From Planctomycetota bacterium (GTDB taxonomy: Bacteria > Planctomycetota > SZUA-567 > H5-PLA8 > CALKMO01), in the NCBI GenBank assembly GCA_026417845.1, contig JAOACM010000048.1, positions 1 to 14,467 on the forward strand: DNA of 14,467 bases, in the 5' to 3' direction. Shown here piece by piece: positions 7,130-12,857 of this stretch. Position 1 is the first letter of the stretch. Each line of letters opens with the position of its first letter. The notes under the pieces are model-generated. The model was not told where the DNA came from. It saw nothing but the letters and a program-made list of their open reading frames with translations, and searched no databases. Made by a program: the position numbers and the translations under genes.

Positions 7130-7498
7130 CAGCCTCCACGTCGCGGCGCCACGATCGCTGCCTTCCCTGCCGGAAGGAAGGCGAGATCTGCCGGCTCCCC
7201 GGACACGGCACCGCCAGCATCCTCCAAGAGAAGTCCGCCTCGCCCGATATAATAACCGCCGGCCGCGATAATGCCACGAAGAAAAACTGCCTCGGGCCGG
7301 AGGGGGTGCATGGCCGCAGCTGCCGGGAGCGCCGGCATCCCTGCCGGCATTCGTCCCCTGCGGGTGCCAGGTGAAACGCGGCGTCCGGCCCGACGCTGCC
7401 CTGATCTATCCCGCGCATCCGCGGCCATGCGCCAGGCCGGCGGCGCGTCGGGCGCTCCTGCGTCTTGACATCGCCGCGCGGCGGTGGAGACTTGCGGC
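7130..7498. other. Divergent intergenic region between vWA and scpA genes
   Basis: The 369-base gap separates genes that point away from each other, so it should carry promoters for both. It holds a perfect 7-bp hairpin GCCTTCC / GGAAGGC (7160-7166 / 7176-7182) in the vWA leader, two GCCGGCAT direct repeats (7331 and 7343) that can also form a small hairpin, and a TATAAT-containing A/T patch at 7246-7255. TTGACA at 7465-7470 lies only 29 bases before the scpA ATG and has no -10 partner. Open frames across the gap lack ribosome sites and family signatures. Confidence 0.5.
7249..7277 (-). promoter_or_regulatory. Possible sigma70-type promoter for the vWA unit
   Basis: On the minus strand GTGGCA (7277-7272, four of six matches to TTGACA), a 17-base spacer and TATTAT (7254-7249, five of six matches to TATAAT) point toward the vWA gene, with an implied leader of roughly 110 bases. 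The patch is the only A/T-rich spot in this GC-rich gap. It also reads TATAAT on the plus strand (7248-7253), but with no acceptable -35 upstream. The host's sigma preferences are unknown. Confidence 0.3.
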
Positions 7499-8851
7499 AT
7501 GGACTTCGAAACGACGCTGGAAGTCTATCAGGGGCCCCTCGACCTCCTGCTCCACCTCGTCAAGGTCAACGAGGTGGATATCCTCGATATACCCATAAAC
7601 GTCATACTCGAACAGTACCTGGCCCACATCGAACGCATGAAGGAGCTGGACGTTGATCAGGCCGGCGAATTCCTCGTCATGGCCGCGCTGCTGATGGAGA
7701 TCAAGAGCCGCGAGGCGCTGCCCGTCCAGGAAGAGGAAGTGGGGCAGATCGAGCTGGAAGACCCCCGGCTGGAGCTGGTCAGGCAGCTTCTGGAGTACAA
7801 GCGGATAAGGGATGCGGCAGAGGCGCTTTCCGCGATGGAGGACGAATGGCTCGCCCGCTATCCGCATCCGGAGCCGGAAAGCTCATGGGAACCCGCTGCC
7901 GCGGAGGAAGAAGGCGGCGGCCGCGCCTCCGCGCCGCTGGTTGACCTCGACCTCTACACCCTCCTGCGGGCCTACGAAAAAATAAGCCGCGAAACCATGC
8001 CGCCCCGAATGGTCTCCATTCAGTACGAAGGCGAGACCATCGAGGAAAAGATCGAGCGCATAACCAGGGTGATCGCCGGAGGACGGGCGGTAACGTTCCG
8101 CGAGCTTGTGCTGTATCCGGAAAACCGCGCCGATGTCGGCCTGACGTTCCTTGCGATCCTGGAGCTTATGAGGGAAAAGGTGCTGGTAGTCGAGCAGGCG
8201 GAGGATTTCGGCGGGATTACCGTCCGGGCGCGCACCCCGGCCGATGACGCCGCGCTGGACGCCGCCGCCGCGGCGGCCGAGGCGGCGCTGGCGGCGGCGG
8301 AAAGGACGAAACAACCCCGCCCGGCACCGTGGGGCAGATTATTCCCCTGGAAGCCGGAGGAAAAACCTATACTCGATTCCCGCTCGCTGGACGAAGACGA
8401 AGAGGAGCTTCAGGCGGGACGGGACGGAGAAATGCCGACGCGCGCCGAGATGGAGGCGATAATAAAGGACGCCGACGCGGCGAGCGAAAGGTTCGAGGCG
8501 TCGAGGCGGGCAGACCTGTTTGCCGAAGGCGGGGAGCGGACTGCTGCAGGGGGGCAGCCGGCGGGCGGACCGGCAGCCGAACCGCAACCGACCGTCATCT
8601 TTGCCGGACGCCCCTCAGCTGAAGCCGCCCGGCCGGATCGGTCCGCTGCCTCTCCCGCGCAGCCCCAGCCTCCCAGGCGCGACGCCGCCGTACCGCCAGG
8701 ACCCGCAGACGGGGAACCGATCGTATTCGAAAACCTTCCGCCGGGCGGCGGGGCGTCGCCGGATGGAAAGACCGGAGGCAGGGGAGAGGCAGAGGGCGCC
8801 GGGGCGGGAAGTACGGATGACGGCGGCGATAAGAACGACAAAGAAGGATAG
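7499..8851 (+). CDS. scpA: Segregation and condensation protein A (ScpA) with long disordered C-terminal tail
   Basis: ScpA is the kleisin that bridges the two heads of the SMC dimer and, with ScpB, forms the bacterial condensin for chromosome compaction and segregation. The N-terminal part is diagnostic: YQGPLDLLLHLV (10-21), DILDIPI (27-33), and the helix with GEFLVMAALLMEIKSREALP (56-75). The C-terminal winged helix is at about 195-245, including VTFRELV and FLAILELM(R)EK. After residue about 247 come some 200 Ala/Pro/Gly/Glu-rich residues, so the protein is 450 residues where the family is usually about 250. The tail has no domain I recognise. I chose ATG 7499, with GGAG nine bases upstream, over an in-frame GTG at 7484. 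ScpB normally sits next to ScpA but is absent here; the next gene is a TatD-family hydrolase 123 bases downstream. Confidence 0.93.
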   Translation: MDFETTLEVYQGPLDLLLHLVKVNEVDILDIPINVILEQYLAHIERMKELDVDQAGEFLVMAALLMEIKSREALPVQEEEVGQIELEDPRLELVRQLLEYKRIRDAAEALSAMEDEWLARYPHPEPESSWEPAAAEEEGGGRASAPLVDLDLYTLLRAYEKISRETMPPRMVSIQYEGETIEEKIERITRVIAGGRAVTFRELVLYPENRADVGLTFLAILELMREKVLVVEQAEDFGGITVRARTPADDAALDAAAAAAEAALAAAERTKQPRPAPWGRLFPWKPEEKPILDSRSLDEDEEELQAGRDGEMPTRAEMEAIIKDADAASERFEASRRADLFAEGGERTAAGGQPAGGPAAEPQPTVIFAGRPSAEAARPDRSAASPAQPQPPRRDAAVPPGPADGEPIVFENLPPGGGASPDGKTGGRGEAEGAGAGSTDDGGDKNDKEG

Positions 8852-8974
8852 ATCGAAGACTGGAAATCCGGAACGGTGCCGGCGGGATGGGGCGGAACGC
8901 AAATGACCGGGCCGCGCGCCACGCCAGGCGGCGGGACCGCAGGGAAGGCGGAAAGGATCGGAGGAAAGGAGGCC

Positions 8975-9772
8975 ATGCGCATAATAGACCCTCACGCACA
9001 CATGTTCAGCAGGACTACCGATGATTACGAGAACATGGCCGTCGCCGGCATAGAATGTGTGGTCGAACCGGCCTTCTGGCTCGGGTCGAACCGGCGCTAC
9101 GCCGGATCGTTTTTCGATTACTTCAACCACATAACGACATTCGAGCCTCAGAGGGCGGCAAAGCGGGGCATCAGGCATTTCTGCACGATCGGATGCAATC
9201 CGAAGGAGACGGAGGACCTCAAACTGTTCCAGGAGGTGCTGGCGGGTATGCCGGAATATCTGGACAGGGAAACGGCGATCGGTATCGGCGAGATCGGATT
9301 GAACGACCTGACCCCGAACGAGGAAAAGGCGCTGGCCATGCAGCTGGACCTGGCCGGAAAACGGCGCTGCCCCGTCCTCATCCACAGCCCCCACAACAAC
9401 AAACTGGAAGGAACTCTGAGGATACTGGATATCCTGAAGGAAGCTGGAAACGACCCGGAACTGGTGGACGTGGATCATTGCACGGAGGAAACCATACGGC
9501 ATGTGAAGGATCGCGGCTATTGGGCAGGCATAACGATGTACCCGCGCACCAAGTGCACGCCGCAGCGTGCCCGCGATATGCTGGAGCGGTTCGGTACGGA
9601 CCATATGCTGATAAACAGCTCGTGCGACTGGGAATGGTCCGATCCGCTCGCGGTCCCCAAATGCGCCCGCCTGATGCTCATGACCGGATTCTCGCGCGAG
9701 GATGTAAATAAGGTAGTATTTGAGAATCCGAAGCGCTTCCTGTCGGGAAGTCCGAAGTTCAAACTCGAATAA
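8975..9772 (+). CDS. TatD-family metal-dependent hydrolase
   Basis: This 265-residue protein is an amidohydrolase-fold hydrolase related to TatD. The expected metal ligands are all visible: His7 and His9 in DPHAHM, Glu106 in GIGEIGLND, His137 in LIHSPH, His168 in VDHCTEE, and Asp218 in SSCDWEWSD. TatD enzymes include 3'-5' exonucleases and D-amino-acyl hydrolases. This member's SPHNNK and SCDWEWSDP segments resemble a divergent branch that includes EboB-like proteins, so a nuclease role should not be assumed. An in-frame upstream extension exists from 8876, but ATG 8975 is preceded by AAAGGAGG (8965-8972) at ideal spacing and begins with the conserved first strand. It follows scpA on the same strand and may share its transcript. 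No ebo-cluster partner is in the window. Confidence 0.87.
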   Translation: MRIIDPHAHMFSRTTDDYENMAVAGIECVVEPAFWLGSNRRYAGSFFDYFNHITTFEPQRAAKRGIRHFCTIGCNPKETEDLKLFQEVLAGMPEYLDRETAIGIGEIGLNDLTPNEEKALAMQLDLAGKRRCPVLIHSPHNNKLEGTLRILDILKEAGNDPELVDVDHCTEETIRHVKDRGYWAGITMYPRTKCTPQRARDMLERFGTDHMLINSSCDWEWSDPLAVPKCARLMLMTGFSREDVNKVVFENPKRFLSGSPKFKLE

Positions 9773-9779
9773 GGGCCCG

Positions 9780-9846
9780 TCCGGAAACTCCGGATTCGGA
9801 ACTTATGGCTCGATGCAGGCCGCCTTTCCATCAGGAGGTTTCCGGA
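9780..9846. repeat. Inverted repeat pair downstream of the TatD-family gene
   Basis: TCCGGAAAC (9780-9788) and its exact reverse complement GTTTCCGGA (9838-9846) enclose 49 bases and begin eight bases after the TatD-family stop. The flanks are similar too (GTCCGGAAACTCC against ATCCGGAAACCTCC after reverse complementing). TCCGG/CCGGA at 9780-9794 can form a small local hairpin, but there is no T-run. It belongs to the same motif family as the palindromes at 9857-10022. Confidence 0.6.
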
Positions 9847-9856
9847 TGGGATATGA

Positions 9857-10022
9857 GAACCTGTCCGGAAATTCCCGTCGCGCGAAGTAGAGATCGCAGA
9901 GCCGCAAGCTTCGCGGCGGCAGGTTCCCGGATAGGCTCCAGGAGCCTGTCCCAGAACCCCGGGCACGGAGCTTCGGGGCCAAGATTGCCTTCCTCCCCGT
10001 CCGCAGATTTCAGGACAGGTTC
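9857..10022. repeat. Element with 16-base near-perfect terminal inverted repeats and a central palindrome
   Basis: GAACCTGTCCGGAAAT (9857-9872) and ATTTCAGGACAGGTTC (10007-10022) are reverse complements at 15 of 16 positions and bound 166 bases. In the middle, 9922-9958 is an almost perfect palindrome around A9940: 15 Watson-Crick pairs, one G-U and two mismatches in 18. It contains further versions of the same core (GGAGCCTGTCC). The element sits in the 261-base gap between convergent genes and ends 12 bases before the E2 stop. No reading frame of note is present. It may serve as a bidirectional transcription stop, or be a small mobile element or its remains. Confidence 0.6.
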
Positions 10023-10033
10023 CAGGCTGCCCG

Positions 10034-11566
10034 CTACCGCTCGAGTTCCGCCGGCGATTCGAGGAGCCTTTTGACTTCGCCCAGGAACATGGCTCCGTAC
10101 GCGCCGTCAACGACGCGGTGGTCGGCCGAAAGGGATATTTCCATGCGCAGGCCGGGGACGACAGCTCCGTCCCTTCCCACTGGCATTTCCCGCAGCCTGC
10201 CGACCGCCAGTATGCCGGTCTCTCCCGGCTGTACTATCGCCGCGAATCTTTCGACATCCAGCATGCCCATGTTCGATACGGTGAACACCCCGCCCCTGTA
10301 TTCGTCGGGCAGGAGCCTTCCGGCGCGGGCCTTTTCGACCAGCGCCCTGCTCCGCGACGCCAGTTCCGCCAGCGGGAGCCTGTCGGCGTTCCGTATGACC
10401 GGCACGATCAACCCGCCCTCTATGCTGACGGCGACCCCGATGTTTATGTCCCCGCGCAGAACTATCGCGTCCCCGTCGAAGACGGCCGCCATGTCGGGGA
10501 ATCTGCGCATGGCCAGCGCGCAGGCCTTGACGATCACGTCGGTGGGCGTGACGCGTACGCCGGCATCCGACAGCCTTTTCCTGAGCGTCTGGAGCGGTCC
10601 GCCGTCAACCGAGGTGCTGACGACGAACTGGGGTATGTACTGAGCTGAGTACGTCATCCGCTCCGCTATGATGCGGCGTACGGGGGAAAGCTTCTTTCTG
10701 ACAAAGGCGCCCTCCGGGGGCAGTTCCGGGGCGGCGGCAACGTCTTCCTCGAGGATTCTTCCGCCTGGACCGGAGCCTTTAATGCGTCCGATGTCCACCC
10801 CCCGCTCGGCGGCAAGGACCCTGGCCGCCGGGGTGGCCTCGAGGCCCGCGACCCCGGTCGCGAAGGCCGCGACGTCGCGTTCCACGATCCTGCCGCCCGG
10901 TCCGGTCCCGCGCAGGGCGCGCCACGGAACGTGTTCGGCGGCCGCGCGCATCCTGGCCCGCGGCGAGGCGAAGATGCGGCCGCCGCGCGCAGAAGGCGGC
11001 AGAGGTATCGGCGCGCCGGAAAGTCCGGCGGCGAACGCGGGCTGCGCGGCGGGCATGCCGGGAACGGCCGATGCGGCGGCGGATGACGGATCCCCGGCCG
11101 GGAACGTCCGGATCGGCTGGGTGGCGGCCGATCCGGCGACAGCCGCCGGGACGCCGGCGGCTGTCCGCGCCGGCGGCGGAATCCCCATCCCGGCCGCTGA
11201 CCCGGCTCCTGGCGCGGGCGCGGCGGTTCCGGAAGCCGGCGCGGCGGACAGCGATGGCGCCCCGGCAGCAACGGACGGCGGCGGAGCGAGCTTCCGGGCG
11301 AGCTTTTCCGGCGGAATCTCCTCGCCGACACCGGCTATTATCCCGATGACCGTCCCGACGGTGACCTTCTCCCCGTCGTGGAAGAGTTTTTTGCGGAGAA
11401 CTCCGTCGGCGTACGCCTCCGCCTCCAGCGTGGTTTTGTCCGTGGTGATCTCGAAGAGCGGCTCGCCCTTCCGGACCGCTCCGCCCTCCTCCTTGAGCCA
11501 CCGCGCCAGCGTATACTCGTAAACGTCCGTCTCGCCCAGTTTTGGCACCGTCACTTCGCTTATCAC
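10034..11566 (-). CDS. 2-oxo acid dehydrogenase complex E2, dihydrolipoamide acyltransferase, with two subunit-binding domains
   Basis: E2 carries the lipoyl swinging arm and transfers the acyl group to CoA in pyruvate, 2-oxoglutarate or branched-chain dehydrogenase complexes, or the related acetoin complex. The 510 residues contain a lipoyl domain (about 1-78, lipoyl Lys44 in TTDKTT), a long Ala/Pro/Gly linker (about 95-195), two peripheral subunit-binding domains (about 197-235 and 243-278, each with GxGPGGRI), and the catalytic domain (about 286-510) with DHRVVDG, where His483 and Asp487 match the acetyltransferase active site. The track of open frame reaches a TTG at 11590 with no ribosome site. 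I prefer GTG 11566, which has GGGGGG six bases ahead and opens directly into the lipoyl strand. The acyl substrate cannot be read from sequence. No E1 or E3 gene is in the window; the upstream neighbour is a restriction-enzyme-like gene. Confidence 0.93.
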   Translation of the reverse strand: MISEVTVPKLGETDVYEYTLARWLKEEGGAVRKGEPLFEITTDKTTLEAEAYADGVLRKKLFHDGEKVTVGTVIGIIAGVGEEIPPEKLARKLAPPPSVAAGAPSLSAAPASGTAAPAPGAGSAAGMGIPPPARTAAGVPAAVAGSAATQPIRTFPAGDPSSAAASAVPGMPAAQPAFAAGLSGAPIPLPPSARGGRIFASPRARMRAAAEHVPWRALRGTGPGGRIVERDVAAFATGVAGLEATPAARVLAAERGVDIGRIKGSGPGGRILEEDVAAAPELPPEGAFVRKKLSPVRRIIAERMTYSAQYIPQFVVSTSVDGGPLQTLRKRLSDAGVRVTPTDVIVKACALAMRRFPDMAAVFDGDAIVLRGDINIGVAVSIEGGLIVPVIRNADRLPLAELASRSRALVEKARAGRLLPDEYRGGVFTVSNMGMLDVERFAAIVQPGETGILAVGRLREMPVGRDGAVVPGLRMEISLSADHRVVDGAYGAMFLGEVKRLLESPAELER

Positions 11567-11590
11567 GGTATTCCCCCCAAGACCCCGCAA

Positions 11591-12307
11591 TCAAAGGCTC
11601 AGCAACGCGTCGCTCCATCCCCTGCGATGAACAATGTCGGCCCTCTGGTTATTCAGTTCCATGCCTATCTCGCGCAGGAACTCCCCGCGGCCCTCTTCGC
11701 CGAACAGGACCAGGCAGGCGTCGAGGAATGTTTCGAACTCGCACACGTAAATATTTTGGCCCGTTATGAATTCCCGTTCGATCAAGGAATCTATGTCCCC
11801 GTTTTCTTCCGGTTCCGTTCCGCCATGAACCAGGAACAGTAATTCGCTTATCTCCTTTCCTCTTGCCGCGGGCAGCTTGTCCTGGACGTGGCGCAACCTG
11901 AGTTTCCCGTCCTTAACCTCGACAGCCAATACGACCTTGTTGTTTTCGGCCATACATTCCAGGTCGGCGGCGACTCCGGACCTTGCGTCGGCCACATTCG
12001 CGGCTCCGCAGCGGACCTCATTAAAAAGGCGGAAGCGTTTCCCTATATTTCTGAACATCGCCGCCACAACGGCCTGAAGGCGGACGCCCCCGGCCGGGAC
12101 GCTCAAAAAGTCGCGCACGAGCCTGCGCGTCTGCTTCAAGCTCACGCGGTTTGGTGCCTCTAAAAAGGCCCTTTGGAAAACCCTTTTGAAAAGAGCATCG
12201 GCATCCGCGCGAAAAAACTTTATGCATTTACGGCCATGCACCCCGCGAGGGGCGGAAAATCCGACGGGATCGTTCGCCGCCCCTGCCGCTCGCCCCTCCC
12301 GGCGCAA
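11591..12307 (-). pseudogene. SacI-type restriction endonuclease, probably only the C-terminal part
   Basis: The downstream two-thirds of this 238-codon frame resembles the SacI family of type II restriction endonucleases. A PD-(D/E)xK-type nuclease core is visible: Asp115 in AADLE, then Glu130 and Lys132 in AVEVKD. It is followed by KEISELLFLVHGG (151-163), GQNIYVCEFETFL (183-195), and a C-terminal helix ending in HRRGWSDALLSL (227-238). Family members are, as I recall, clearly longer, and the first roughly 50 residues here look like translated intergenic sequence. The frame opens on a TTG without a ribosome site. A GTG at 12145 could start a 184-residue product, but it still lacks the N-terminal domain. 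No methyltransferase is nearby. It stops 24 bases before the E2 start on the same strand. Most likely a decayed remnant; a short functional enzyme cannot be excluded. Confidence 0.6.
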
Positions 12308-12402
12308 GAGGCGCTGCGCAGGTACGCTCCGGCGAAGAAGCCTTGGGCGGGGCGGCGGAGCATGGAGCGCAGACCGCTGCGCAAGGCCGGTGGGCTTTGT
12401 CG

Positions 12403-12713
12403 GAGCCGGTTGCGTTGACCCGGACGGGGGGGGATTTGCGCGGGACGCGGAGGAGGCTTATACCGCCTCCTCAGAGCCTATCCGAAAACCTCCGGCGCGC
12501 AGCTTATACGCTCAGATGGACCTGCTGCTCAGCTGGAAGTTTTTGGGCAGGCGCTTGGAGCGAACCCGCATCCGCCGGATAGCGTTTCTGCGATTTCTAC
12601 CCCGGGCGCCTCTCAGCAAGCGCCGGAGGCAAGCCCGCGAGCGCCCCGTCGGCAACCTCTCGCTGCCGTCCTCTCCGACAACAGCTTCTGCCAGCCAACA
12701 TCGCAACCGGCTC
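12403..12713. repeat. Dispersed repeat with terminal inverted repeats, copy 2 (longer form)
   Basis: GAGCCGGTTGCG (12403-12414) and CGCAACCGGCTC (12702-12713) are perfect 12-base inverted ends around a 311-base segment homologous to 1767-1993. Homology is clear at the left end (GATTTGCGCGGG, 12433-12444) and over 12558-12713. The additional length lies between about 12447 and 12557, which has no good counterpart in copy 1. That insert opens with a hairpin and carries a motif of the 9780-10022 family. Copy 2 ends 38 bases from the 3' end of tRNA-Thr. No open frame is shared with copy 1 and no transposase is visible. Confidence 0.75.
12450..12472. other. Hairpin inside repeat copy 2
   Basis: GAGGAGGC (12450-12457) pairs perfectly with GCCTCCTC (12465-12472) around the seven-base loop TTATACC. 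It lies at the left edge of the segment found only in copy 2. Confidence 0.5.
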
Positions 12714-12751
12714 GAAAAAAGTAAAAAGTCCTGCCTCGAAAGTCGGATGCA

Positions 12752-12826
12752 TGGAGCCACCTCCCGGATTTGAACCGGGGACCCGCTGTTTACAAAACAG
12801 CCGCTCTACCGCTGAGCTAAGGTGGC
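12752..12826 (-). tRNA. tRNA-Thr, anticodon TGT, CCA end encoded
   Basis: The minus strand from 12826 to 12752 folds as a complete cloverleaf. The acceptor GCCACCT pairs with AGGTGGC over seven bases. The D arm contains AGCTCAGCGGTAGAGC, the anticodon stem GCTGT/ACAGC closes the loop TTTGTAA with anticodon TGT (reads ACA, Thr), and the T arm contains GGTTCAAATCC. After the discriminator T the CCA is genomically encoded (12754-12752). The GCCACCTTAGCTCAG start is typical of bacterial tRNA-Thr(UGU). It lies 31 bases downstream of rpsA on the same strand and may be processed from that transcript. Confidence 0.95.
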
Positions 12827-12857
12827 ATCCACGCCGCGCTACTTCCGGCGGACCGGA

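Larger units (their letters stand above)
12308..12751. other. Gene-free stretch between tRNA-Thr and the restriction-enzyme remnant
   Basis: About 440 bases with no credible gene. Most of it is copy 2 of the inverted-end repeat (12403-12713). Between the repeat and the tRNA are two A-runs (12714-12727 region), which read as T-runs on the minus strand and could end the rpsA/tRNA transcript, although no hairpin precedes them. To the left, 12308-12402 is GC-rich with several short inverted repeats around GCTGCGCA and CCTTG/CAAGG. Confidence 0.55.

Noticed and set aside
7465..7470. TTGACA just upstream of scpA
   Set aside because: It lies 29 bases before the ATG and has no -10 hexamer at a workable distance; likely chance.
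7129..7500. 123-residue minus-strand frame across the divergent gap
   Set aside because: Low-complexity Ala/Gly/Arg translation, no ribosome site, and it spans the probable promoter region.
10668..11522. 284-residue plus-strand open frame
   Set aside because: Antisense to the E2 linker and binding domains; composition is the mirror of an Ala/Pro linker.
12512..12760. 82-residue minus-strand frame inside repeat copy 2
   Set aside because: It overlaps the 3' end of the tRNA gene, diverges from copy 1 after the first half and has no ribosome site; probably not translated.
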